From contig CM037877.1 in assembly GCA_021292165.1 (NCBI GenBank), positions 161,033,871-161,097,870 of the forward strand: a stretch of 64,000 nt of DNA, read 5' to 3'. Positions 1 through 8,199 of this stretch are shown piece by piece (position 1 is the first letter of the stretch; each line of letters opens with the position of its first letter). This stretch comes from Shinisaurus crocodilurus. Taxonomy: Eukaryota; Chordata; Lepidosauria; Squamata; Shinisauridae. A model generated the notes under the pieces. It made no database searches. It saw only the letters and a list, made by a program, of their open reading frames with translations, and was not told the DNA's origin. A program made the position numbers and the translations under genes.

Positions 1-303
1 CAAGGAGGCCATGGCATCCACTGTTCCAGCTTCTCACCTTTGTCTGGGCCAGAGCAAGAGGCAGGTAAACAAGCGGGCTGCAACAGTGGAGAGGATGAAC
101 AACTCTTGGAGGCTCTTGTCAGTGGGCCCGTGCTGGGGTTTCGGCCCTTGGCACGTGCCCAACCATGCCTACCCTTCTTCACGCCAGTCCTGCGTTGAAG
201 CTTGCAACTATATGTATGCAGAGAATGTGCTCTACTCCCAAGTTATAGGCCCTCCCCTTTCCCCTAACCGAATATTCTAGTATATTCTGAAGAATATTCT
301 GCT
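1..303. other. Left-flank single-copy DNA, no feature recognised
   Basis: I see no coding exon, RNA gene or clear repeat here. The open frames in this stretch have no recognisable protein features. Confidence 0.5.
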
Positions 304-437
304 TCCCCCAACCTGGTGCCTTCCAGATGCATTGGACTGCAACTCCCATCATTCCCAGCCATGCCTTCCAGATGTGTTAGACTGCCATGCTGGCTGGGAA
401 TGATGGATGCTGAAGACCAACACAGGTTGGAGGAGGC
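304..437. mobile_element. Palindromic MITE-like element, hAT type
   Basis: The ends are inverted (CCCCAACCTGG at the left, CAGGTTGG at the right). The body contains the 'CAACTCCCATCATTCCCAGC' core that recurs in inverted orientation and at several other places in this window. Those features suggest a short non-autonomous DNA transposon. I could not identify a clear target-site duplication, so the boundaries are approximate. Confidence 0.5.
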
Positions 438-678
438 AGTTCTGGAAATTGACTTCTCCAGGTCTGCAAATGCAAGGGATCTCTGAATCAGGTGACTGCC
501 TTTGTCCTGTCTGAAAGAAGGATGGATACTACTATTCAGCTGCTATTCCACACTCCACCTGTGTGGGGTGGTAAATTAAGGACCTTATTACTCATTCATT
601 TCAGAGACAAATATATAGATATAGATATAGATATAAATAGATATACTGCTGGAGAGATTGAACTGGACATCTGTCAAT

Positions 679-683
679 GCTAT
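679..683. repeat. Target-site duplication GCTAT (left copy)
   Basis: The five bases GCTAT directly abut the AGTGG end of the element and are repeated at 7626-7630 directly after the CCACA end. A 5-bp duplication is typical for Ty3/gypsy integrases. Confidence 0.85.
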
Positions 684-841
684 AGTGGAAGACCGCCAAC
701 CTGGTCTTCTGCGCGGGTTCAATACTAAGGGGGTAGCGAGTCCTGGGGGCGGGCCTTCTCCGAGGTCCCCCAGCGACTATCACCCTTAGCCTAGAACAAA
801 GGGATAACTTATAGCCACAAAAGTATCTTTTATAAAACAAG

Positions 842-847
842 TTTATT
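842..847 (-). promoter_or_regulatory. Polyadenylation signal AATAAA in 3' LTR
   Basis: The minus strand reads AATAAA about 430 bp downstream of the TATA box. This defines the likely R/U5 boundary just beyond it and would terminate the genomic RNA in the 3' LTR. Confidence 0.55.
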
Positions 848-1276
848 TACAAAATGACCTTCACAAACCCAGACACACGCCAGCAATACAGCTTATCAGT
901 ACAGCACAAAGTAGCAAGCAAGAAGTCTCAAGGACACCGTGATTTCAGGGCTCTCAGCTAGTTAGTTCAGCTCGGGCTCCAGCAGAGGCCCGGTCAACCG
1001 CATGCTGCTAGCTGGGTTCCCGGCAGAGGTCCGGTCTACCCAAGCGGCTAGTGAGTGATTTCAGCTTGGTTGCCCGGGGGTCCGGTCAACCCAAGCGGCC
1101 AGTGATTTCAGCTTGGTTTCCCGGGGGTCCGGTCAACCCAAGCGGCCAGTGATTTCAGCTAGCTGGAGTACGCCGGGTGCTGCTACCCGGGGTTGCCGAT
1201 CCCTTCGTTCCCTTACCCCAAGCATGGGGCAAGGCTGCTGATCAGGTCCAACAACTCAGTTCCCTTGCGCAGGGTG

Positions 1277-1283
1277 TTTTATA
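1277..1283 (-). promoter_or_regulatory. TATA box in LTR
   Basis: The minus strand reads TATAAAA, followed by a GC-rich stretch, 33-40 bp downstream of the CCAAT array. The functional copy in the 5' LTR is at 7086-7092. Confidence 0.6.
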
Positions 1284-1325
1284 CCTTGGGTTTCAGGTAG
1301 CCCCTCCCTCTGCAATCAGGTGGGT

Positions 1326-1510
1326 GGCCAATCAGGTGGGTTGCCACCCTCTTCAGGTGGACGGCCAATCAGGTGGGTTGCCACCCTCCTCAGGTGGACG
1401 GCCAATCAGGTGGGTTGCCACCCTCCTCAGGTGGATGGCCAATCAGGTGGGTTGCCACCCTCCTCAGGTGGGTGGCCAATCAGGTGGGTTGCCACCTTCC
1501 CCCTGTGGGG
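1326..1510. repeat. 37-bp tandem array with CCAATCAG in LTR U3
   Basis: About five copies of a 37-bp unit, each with GGCCAATCAGGTGGG then GCCACCCTC. The GGCC anchors fall at 1326, 1363, 1400, 1437 and 1474, exactly 37 bp apart. The array lies about 40-220 bp upstream of the minus-strand TATA box, so it is positioned like an enhancer or proximal promoter. CCAATCAG fits the NF-Y consensus and CAGGTGG fits an E-box. The identical array is in the other LTR. Confidence 0.85.
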
Positions 1511-1571
1511 TGGGGTCCCTTTGAAGCCACTTGCTTAATGGTCCCATCCTGTGGTGTTGAATGGCCCTTTC

Positions 1572-1985
1572 TTATGGTGCCGAAGCGTCTGCTCTGGCAA
1601 GGAATTCAAGTCTTATGTAGATGGGGCTGATATACGAGAGCATTGAGGAACCTGGGGATGCTTCCTGCCTTCCCCCCTGGGGTGATTCTATGCAGATGTT
1701 GTTTGTCCCCTTTGCATCTGTGGAGACTGGCTGTCTCCCCTCCCTGGGCCTCCTTCCCCCCTCCTTGGTGAGTGTGTGTGTGTCAGACAGGGGTTTTAGG
1801 TTGGCTTTCTCCACATCTCCCCCCCGGGGAAAAGATGGCATTGGGGTCCCACACCCCAATTTCCCATCGACTTGCCCATCACCTGAGAAAGCCCGGGAGA
1901 GTGCATCAGCCAAGACATTGTCCTTACCCTTGATGTGTTCAATTTCAAAGTCAAAGTCTTGCAACGCCAGACTCCACCGTAGGAG
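1572..1985 (-). CDS. RNase H C-terminal tail, frame-shifted, running into the LTR
   Basis: This frame carries the end of the RNase H/connection region after the T4-run break: FEIEHIKGKDNVLADALSR is the classic end of gypsy RNase H. It has no stop before the polypurine tract and continues through the LTR edge at 1815, ending near 1572. The part inside the LTR has no recognisable domain. Either pol really terminates inside U3, or a small indel has removed an earlier stop. Confidence 0.7.
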   Translation of the reverse strand, partial: LLRWSLALQDFDFEIEHIKGKDNVLADALSRAFSGDGQVDGKLGCGTPMPSFPRGGDVEKANLKPLSDTHTLTKEGGRRPREGRQPVSTDAKGTNNICIESPQGGRQEASPGSSMLSYISPIYIRLEFLARADASAP

Positions 1986-4053
1986 TTTTGGTTGTTGCCC
2001 TTGACTCTATCTAACCAGCACAGGGGGGAATGGTCAGTCTGCAGGCGGAACCGTCTCCCCCAGAGGTAGGGGCGCAACTTGGTGATGGCCCACACCACGG
2101 CCAGGCACTCCTTCTCAATGGTGGCAAGACTACGTTCTCTGGGCAGGAGCTTCTTGCTCAGGTATGCAACGGGGCGCAGCCCTTCTCCCACCTTCTCCTG
2201 TAACAACACCGCCCCCATCCCGGCCTCAGAGGCATCCGTTTGTAGAACGAAGGGGGATTCAAAGTCTGGGGCTTGCAGAATGGGAGCTGCCGTGAGGCAG
2301 GCTTTTAACCCGTCGAAAGCGGTCTGGCAAGCCGCGGTCCACTGGACCCTGTTCGGTTGGCGCTTCTTACAAAGATCAGTCAGAGGGGCTGCTAGCTGAC
2401 TGAAGTGTGGCACAAACTTCCGATAGTACCCTGCAAGTCCCAGAAAAGCCTGCACCTGTTTTTTGGTTGCGGGTTGGGGCCATTTCTGAACCGACTCGAT
2501 CTTCGCTTCCATGGGTTTGATGCTCCCCCCTCCGACGCGATGTCCAAGGTACTCAACCTCCCCTAGCCCCACCTGGCACTTCTTTGCTTTCACTGTCAAC
2601 CCAGCGTCCCGGATCCGCTGGAAGACCCGCCGGACATGCTGCAGATGCTGCTCCCAAGTGGAGCTAAAGATAGCTATGTCGTCCAGATAGGCACAGGCAA
2701 ATTCTCCCAACCCGTTCAGCATTCCATTCACCAGCCTCTGAAAGGTTGCCGGACCATTCCGGACTCCGAAGGGAAGAGTGGTGAACTGGAATAAACCCAG
2801 GTGTGTGACAAAGGCAGACTTGAGAGCAGCATCCGCGTCCAGCGGAACTTGCCAGTAGCCCTTGGTGAGGTCTAGGGTGGTAATGTACTTGGCCCTCCCT
2901 AGTTTCTCCAGCAAGACATCCATGTTGGGGATGGGGTAGGGGTCAGGGACGGTCACCTTGTTGATTTTCCGATAGTCCACACAGAACCGCACCCCCCCAT
3001 CCTTTTTGGCCACCAGGACAATCGGGGAGGACCATGGGCTAGAACTAGGGACGATCACCCCTAGGTCTAGCATGGCTTTGACCTCCTCAGCAATGACTTG
3101 AGCATGGGGTCCCACCGCCCGGTATGGCAGAGATTGCAGAGGGGGGCTGTCACCCGTTTGAATGGTGTGCTGGATGAGTGGGGTCCGCCCGGGGCGGTCT
3201 GAGAACATGGTCTCAAATTCATCCAGCACCTGCTTCATTTGCTCCCGCTGAGCCTCGGACAGGGCGGGTGACAGTGAGATTTCTTCCATTCCCCCACCAT
3301 CCCCCCATTCTCCCAACAGATCCCCATCAGCGAAATCCTTATCATTATGTTCCTTCACACAGCCCAGTCCCGCACCCCGGTCCACATACAATTTCAACAT
3401 GTTCACATGAAACACTTTACATTTTCCAGGAGTCCCAGCAAAGAGTATTTTGTAGTTGACTGGTCCAAGTTTCTCAACTACAGTCCCCGGACCCTCCCAC
3501 TTAAGACACAGCTTGTCCGTTTTGAGGGTATGCAGAACCAGCACTTTATCACCCACCTCAAAAGTCCGGGCTACTGCGGTTTTATCATACAACTCCTTTT
3601 GCCGCTGCTGGGCTGCCTTCAGATGCTGTTGGGCGGCTTCTCGAACGCTGTGGAGGGTGTCCCGTAGCCGCCGCAGAAAAGTGTGAACCGGCACGGGCGA
3701 ACTGCCGGCAGCCCCCTCCCATTCCTCCCGCAACAAAGCCAAGGGCCCCCGTAGTTCTCTGCCAAACATCAGTTCATTCGGGGAAAACCCGAGGCTTTCC
3801 TGCGGAGCATCTCGGTAGGCAAAGAGGAGGTAGGGTAGGGCTTGGTCCCAAGTTCCCGGGTGACGGCTAGCGTACGCCCGGATCATTTTCCCCAAAGTCT
3901 GGTTGAAGCGTTCAACCAGTCCGTTGGTCTCGTGGTGGTAAGGCACCGAAGTTACATGGTCAACCCCCCCCAGGTCCCACATCTTCTGGAACAGTTTAGA
4001 CATGAACCCGGTGCCGCAGTCCGACACGACCGTGCGGGGCATTCCCAAGCGGG
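1796..4053 (-). CDS. pol: C-terminal integrase, reverse transcriptase and RNase H of the Gmr1-like element
   Basis: The frame picks up directly after the break at about 4054-4066. Counting from the ATG at 4048: integrase core aspartate in VVSDCGTGF (D10) and glutamate in NGLVERFNQ (E46); a GPY/F-like C-terminal module near 182-200; RT from about 285 with TLDL (catalytic D393), LPFGV, and YLDD at 454-457; RNase H with LQTDAS (D605), ATIEKE (E645) and LQTDH near 669-673. RT follows integrase, the reverse of normal gypsy order. The frame is lost again in a T4 run at 1986-1989, so the last ~64 residues to 1796 are out-of-frame and the true RNase H tail is in the next entry. Whether both breaks are real mutations or residual read errors cannot be told here. 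Confidence 0.9.
1816..1829 (-). promoter_or_regulatory. Polypurine tract
   Basis: The minus strand reads a purine-rich run (GGGGGGGAGA, preceded by CCCC) ending exactly at the TGTGG start of the 3' LTR. This is where plus-strand DNA synthesis is primed. Confidence 0.75.
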
Positions 4054-6417
4054 CAAGAGAGAGAGCAGAGTCTTAGCCAGGCTGGCTGCAGAGATGGAGG
4101 CGAGCGCAAAAGCCTCCGCGTAGTGGGTGGCAAAGTCCACTACCGTCAGTACAAACTTCTTCCCCGTCTTGGTGGGCGGGTTCAGGGGACCCACTATGTC
4201 CATAGCAATCCGTTCAAAGGGGATCCCCACCACCGGAAAAGGCTGAAGGGGAGCTCTTGGGTGATCGCGATTGTGTCCCACTCGCTGGCACACATCGCAG
4301 GACCGACAGTAAGCCTTAATGTCGGAGGCGATCATGGGCCAATAGAACCCCTCTGTAATTCGAGCTTGGGTCCGCTTTTGCCCCAGGTGTCCTCCCCATG
4401 CCACGTCGTGGGCGAGGTGCAACACGGCGCGGCGGTACCGTTGGGGAACCACCAGTTGCCTTTGCTTGTGCCCCGGTGCCACTTCCCCCTTTGGCTCGAA
4501 CTCCCGGTACAAAGTTCCATTGTCCCAGACAAATCTTTCCGTGGCAAGGGATACCCCGGGGTCTTGGTTGGCCAGAGCGCGACACTCTCGTAAGGACGGG
4601 TCCAGTCGCTGGGCTTCCTTGAATTGGGCTTGTGTCCCAAAGTCTTTAGCCATCTGAGCAAACCCTTCGTTCTTCGGGGGCTCCGCTATGGCCTGGTTTT
4701 CCCCGGGGTGCCCCGCAGGGGATGGGGTCACCCCGGGTGGTGGAAGGGGCACGGGCTTAGGCTTTGGGACCGGTGCGGTTACGGGCGGCCCCCCTCGCCT
4801 TGCCTGTCCCCGGGTGACGACCCCCATCTTAGCTTTGGCCACCCGGAACGCGAGGTCGTTCCCGATGATGATGCCCCACTCCTTTTGGCGATGGATGATT
4901 ACGTCCAACTCTCCTTCCCACCCCTGGTACTTGATCCGGACCCGGGCGATGGGGACGGTGATGTCGGGGGAGTTATAGGGTTTGATCGTACACGTACGTC
5001 CTGACAAAAGTTGGGACCTCTCTACGCGGTCCCGGGGCAGAGCCGTTACATCTGCCCCAGTGTCCCTATACCCCACCCTGGGAACATTATTGACATAGAT
5101 GGACTCACAGAATTGCTTGCGGCTCCATCTCAGCTGGTCCGGGGAGGCGATGCGATACAGCGATGCACGGGGTTCAGGACGGTAGGAATCCCACTCCTGG
5201 AGTTCCTCCTCGGCACCGCGATCCTCGGGGATGCTTGCATGGAGGGAGAGGACCGACCGTCGCTCGTCGTCACTGTCATCGTCCTGAGCGGCTGCAGCAC
5301 CCGCGACGCGTCCTACTTTCCTCGGCGAGGGACGGGCATCCCGGTTCTTGGGTTGGAGCTTGGGGCAATCCCGCCGCAGGTGTCCCATCTCGTTACAGTG
5401 GAAGCAGGCCCCAGACCGAGGGTTTTGGTTCCCCTTGGTCCGAGGGGCCTCCCCGCGCCGTCGGGGCAGGCCCTTTTCCGGCTCCGGGTTCTTCTCGGCC
5501 ACGGCCGCGGAACTTCCCTTGGTGGATGGGGCCGTCCGGTATAGCCCCATCTCGTCGGCCATGATCCCCGCCGCCTCACAGGTACGGGGCTTCTGATCCC
5601 TCACGACAGCGGCCAGCTCCTTCGGGATGGTGGTGAAGAACTGCTCCATGGCGATCAGCTCGACAACTTCCTTCAGGGTGGAGGCCCGGGAAGCCTCCAC
5701 CCAGGACTCGCAGACGTGCATTACCTGGGCTGCCCATGCCACGTGGGTGGTCCCAGGGGAAGGTCTACCCTCTCGAAATCTTCGCCGGCAATGTTCGGCG
5801 GAGAGGGCGAAGTGTTGCCTGACCGCTGCCTTGAACGCCTCGTAGCTTGCCGGGGTCTTCCGCAGATGAGCCCCGAGGAGGTCAGCCAGGTCCCCACTGA
5901 CCTGGGTTCGCAGGGCGGACAACCGCAAGTTGTCGGGGACCCGCTGCTCCTGGCACGCCATTTCAAAAATGTAGAAAAACATCAGGACATCCTGCCCTGG
6001 CTTGTAGTAGGGGAACGCCTTGTGGTCCCACGATGGAGGGGGAGGAGCGGAGGGGACAATCGGGGGAGTTTTCCCCGCCTCAAGCTGCATCTTGGCCAGC
6101 TCCATCTGCATCTGGATCATTTCGCGCTCGTGGGCCATCCTCTCCCGCTCGTGTGCCATCCAGTCTGAGGGAAGCTCAAAGGGCTCCAGGGGCTCCAGGG
6201 GAGCGGGGTCCTCGGTCCACACATCCTCTCTCCCATCTGTCGGAACTGGGATAGGGCGGCCCCTGGGTCGGGCACCCGGCCCCAGACTTGCCAGCAGCTC
6301 CCTCTGCCGCTCCGTCAGCCGGATCAGCGCCGCCAACCCCGGGGTGATGGGGGTTGCGGGCAGGGGCCGCCATGGCTCCGCTCCCCCAGTTGCTCCGTCA
6401 GGCTCTGGGTCGCCCAT
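3952..6417 (-). CDS. gag-pro-int: Gag, protease and N-terminal integrase of the Gmr1-like element
   Basis: I place the start at 6417 (MGDPEPDG). The same frame continues upstream through the primer site into the LTR, but the ATG at 6531 is inside the LTR and unlikely to be used. Domains, by residue: a heptad-like charged segment about 86-115; a capsid C-terminal segment about 205-290 (VELIAMEQFFTTIPKEL) that strongly resembles the vertebrate SCAN domain; a CCHC zinc knuckle CFHCNEMGHLRRDC at 338-351; an aspartic protease with DTGA at 452-455 and IIIGND near 516-521; an integrase zinc finger with H670, H677, C707 and C710; and the first catalytic aspartate of the integrase core at 740 (MDIVGPL). 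The frame breaks at about 4054-4066 in a (GA)n run, just before the second catalytic aspartate, and the last ~37 residues are out-of-frame. The role is particle assembly, polyprotein cleavage and cDNA integration. Confidence 0.9.
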   Translation of the reverse strand: MGDPEPDGATGGAEPWRPLPATPITPGLAALIRLTERQRELLASLGPGARPRGRPIPVPTDGREDVWTEDPAPLEPLEPFELPSDWMAHERERMAHEREMIQMQMELAKMQLEAGKTPPIVPSAPPPPSWDHKAFPYYKPGQDVLMFFYIFEMACQEQRVPDNLRLSALRTQVSGDLADLLGAHLRKTPASYEAFKAAVRQHFALSAEHCRRRFREGRPSPGTTHVAWAAQVMHVCESWVEASRASTLKEVVELIAMEQFFTTIPKELAAVVRDQKPRTCEAAGIMADEMGLYRTAPSTKGSSAAVAEKNPEPEKGLPRRRGEAPRTKGNQNPRSGACFHCNEMGHLRRDCPKLQPKNRDARPSPRKVGRVAGAAAAQDDDSDDERRSVLSLHASIPEDRGAEEELQEWDSYRPEPRASLYRIASPDQLRWSRKQFCESIYVNNVPRVGYRDTGADVTALPRDRVERSQLLSGRTCTIKPYNSPDITVPIARVRIKYQGWEGELDVIIHRQKEWGIIIGNDLAFRVAKAKMGVVTRGQARRGGPPVTAPVPKPKPVPLPPPGVTPSPAGHPGENQAIAEPPKNEGFAQMAKDFGTQAQFKEAQRLDPSLRECRALANQDPGVSLATERFVWDNGTLYREFEPKGEVAPGHKQRQLVVPQRYRRAVLHLAHDVAWGGHLGQKRTQARITEGFYWPMIASDIKAYCRSCDVCQRVGHNRDHPRAPLQPFPVVGIPFERIAMDIVGPLNPPTKTGKKFVLTVVDFATHYAEAFALASISAASLAKTLLSLLPAWECPARSCRTAAPGSCLNCSRRCGTWGGLTM

Positions 6418-6474
6418 GGTGATCCTTAGGCTCTTGCTACTTTGGGTCTGGGAGATATTCTGGGCTAATAAGTT

Positions 6475-6492
6475 ATCCCACCGCTGCCACCA
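6475..6492 (-). promoter_or_regulatory. Primer-binding site, tRNA-Leu type
   Basis: The plus strand reads ATCCCACCGCTGCCACCA, the 3' end of a vertebrate tRNA-Leu (AAG/TAG isoacceptors) including the added CCA. The minus strand therefore begins with TGG and would pair with 18 bases of that tRNA. It directly follows the LTR edge at 6493. Confidence 0.8.
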
Positions 6493-7625
6493 AGTGGAAG
6501 ACCGCCAACCTGGTCTTCTGCGCGGGTTCAATACTAAGGGGGTAGCGAGTCCTGGGGGCGGGCCTTCTCCGAGGTCCCCCAGCGACTATCACCCTTAGCC
6601 TAGAACAAAGGGATAACTTATAGCCACAAAAGTATCTTTTATAAAACAAGTTTATTTACAAAATGACCTTCACAAACCCAGACACACGCCAGCAATACAG
6701 CTTATCAGTACAGCACAAAGTAGCAAGCAAGAAGTCTCAAGGACACCGTGATTTCAGGGCTCTCAGCTAGTTAGTTCAGCTCGGGCTCCAGCAGAGGCCC
6801 GGTCAACCGCATGCTGCTAGCTGGGTTCCCGGCAGAGGTCCGGTCTACCCAAGCGGCTAGTGAGTGATTTCAGCTTGGTTGCCCGGGGGTCCGGTCAACC
6901 CAAGCGGCCAGTGATTTCAGCTTGGTTTCCCGGGGGTCCGGTCAACCCAAGCGGCCAGTGATTTCAGCTAGCTGGAGTACGCCGGGTGCTGCTACCCGGG
7001 GTTGCCGATCCCTTCGTTCCCTTACCCCAAGCATGGGGCAAGGCTGCTGATCAGGTCCAACAACTCAGTTCCCTTGCGCAGGGTGTTTTATACCTTGGGT
7101 TTCAGGTAGCCCCTCCCTCTGCAATCAGGTGGGTGGCCAATCAGGTGGGTTGCCACCCTCTTCAGGTGGACGGCCAATCAGGTGGGTTGCCACCCTCCTC
7201 AGGTGGACGGCCAATCAGGTGGGTTGCCACCCTCCTCAGGTGGATGGCCAATCAGGTGGGTTGCCACCCTCCTCAGGTGGGTGGCCAATCAGGTGGGTTG
7301 CCACCTTCCCCCTGTGGGGTGGGGTCCCTTTGAAGCCACTTGCTTAATGGTCCCATCCTGTGGTGTTGAATGGCCCTTTCTTATGGTGCCGAAGCGTCTG
7401 CTCTGGCAAGGAATTCAAGTCTTATGTAGATGGGGCTGATATACGAGAGCATTGAGGAACCTGGGGATGCTTCCTGCCTTCCCCCCTGGGGTGATTCTAT
7501 GCAGATGTTGTTTGTCCCCTTTTGCATCTGTGGAGACTGGCTGTCTCCCCTCCCTGGGCCTCCTTCCCCCCTCCTTGGTGAGTGTGTGTGTGTCAGACAG
7601 GGGTTTTAGGTTGGCTTTCTCCACA
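6493..7625 (-). repeat. 5' LTR of the Gmr1-like element (promoter LTR)
   Basis: This copy of the LTR lies upstream of gag on the coding strand and would drive transcription. The TATAAAA box is at 7092-7086 and the AATAAA signal at 6656-6651. It carries the same 37-bp CCAAT repeats (about 7125-7309) and 47-51 bp repeats as the other LTR. The primer-binding site follows immediately at 6492-6475. Confidence 0.9.
7135..7319. repeat. 37-bp CCAATCAG array, 5' LTR copy
   Basis: This is the same five-unit array as at 1326-1510, 5809 bp to the right, in the LTR that acts as promoter. It lies just upstream (on the minus strand) of the TATAAAA at 7092-7086. Confidence 0.85.
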
Positions 7626-7630
7626 GCTAT
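7626..7630. repeat. Target-site duplication GCTAT (right copy)
   Basis: This matches 679-683 exactly and marks the other edge of the same insertion. Confidence 0.85.
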
Positions 7631-7860
7631 TATTCATGAAAAGAGCCAGAATGACAACTCCGTCTCCTCGTTGCATCGTGACTGGGTTTTCATGATATCT
7701 ACATTTGTCCCCTCCCTTCCATTGCACTGGCACCATCCTCAGCACCACAGACTGAGAAAGATGGGATTTATAAAGTCCAACACATCTGAAGAGCACCACG
7801 TTGGAAAAGGCTGTGGTAAATACAGACATGCATTTAACATACTGTCTAGTTTGGCATTCA
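7631..7860. other. Single-copy DNA after the LTR element
   Basis: Resumption of the pre-insertion target sequence; no coding or repeat feature recognised. Confidence 0.4.
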
Positions 7861-7937
7861 GGGTTGTATCCAACGTTAGTCCTAGTGGATCCACTGAAAT
7901 TGATGGGACTTAAGTTAGACTAACATTGGACACAACC
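7861..7937. mobile_element. Short palindromic MITE
   Basis: GGTTGTATCCAACGTTAGTC at the left is mirrored by GACTAACATTGGACACAACC at the right. The middle (TGATGGGACTTAAG) matches the squamate palindromic family seen at 31448-31545. It is non-coding. Confidence 0.55.
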
Positions 7938-8166
7938 TTCAGTCTCTTTTCCATTCCCAGAGAAGGTCAGGTCCATATATTTTGAAACTGCAGATGTTCA
8001 AAGAACCAAGTACCAAGCAACATATAACAACTAATGAAAATCAGATTTCATAGTAGTGGAAAGAATTTCCCCCTGTTCTTCAGATGTAAGGAAAAACTTT
8101 CCTCTTCTGGTTTGTGTGTTTCTTCATAATCGCCACTTTACAACAGAATGTCAGAGTAAGGCACAA

Positions 8167-8199
<33 letters not shown>

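Larger units (their letters stand above)
684..1815 (-). repeat. 3' LTR of the Gmr1-like element
   Basis: This direct repeat of 6493-7625 is about 1132 bp. On the coding strand it starts TGTGG and ends CCACT. A TATAAAA box lies on the minus strand at 1283-1277 and an AATAAA polyadenylation signal at 847-842. I infer U3 as roughly 1815-1255, R as about 1255-825 and U5 as about 825-684. U3 holds a 37-bp tandem array directly upstream of the TATA box. R/5' leader holds three 47-51 bp repeats (1031-1160). The single difference from the other LTR that I noticed is a T-run near 1711 (three versus four T). Confidence 0.9.
684..7625 (-). mobile_element. Gmr1-like Ty3/gypsy LTR retrotransposon, near intact
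   Basis: This is a complete minus-strand LTR retrotransposon of about 6.9 kb. Both LTRs are present (6493-7625 is the 5' LTR on the coding strand, 684-1815 the 3' LTR). A perfect 5-bp target duplication GCTAT flanks it at 679-683 and 7626-7630. Order on the coding strand: LTR, tRNA-Leu-type primer site, Gag with a zinc knuckle, aspartic protease, integrase, reverse transcriptase, RNase H, polypurine tract, LTR. Integrase before RT is unusual for Ty3/gypsy and is diagnostic of the Gmr1-like group described in fish and other deuterostomes. No env-like frame is present. Two single-base frame breaks lie in pol, both in low-complexity runs. The LTRs are identical apart from one homopolymer length difference where I compared them, so the insertion is recent. 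It lies outside the duplicated block and occurs once. Confidence 0.93.

Noticed and set aside
1326..1510. CRISPR-like array (37-bp period)
   Set aside because: The whole unit repeats; there are no unique spacers, and the array is part of an LTR in a eukaryotic genome.
4048..4066. Programmed frameshift between Gag-integrase and RT
   Set aside because: The break lies inside the integrase catalytic core, between its first and second aspartates, where a regulated shift makes no sense; an indel is simpler.
4123..4593. Plus-strand open frames across the gag-pol region
   Set aside because: They are antisense shadows of the minus-strand Gag/Pol frames and lack any family motif.
684..7625. Endogenous retrovirus with env
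   Set aside because: No reading frame remains between RNase H and the polypurine tract for an envelope, and the pol order is Gmr1-like.
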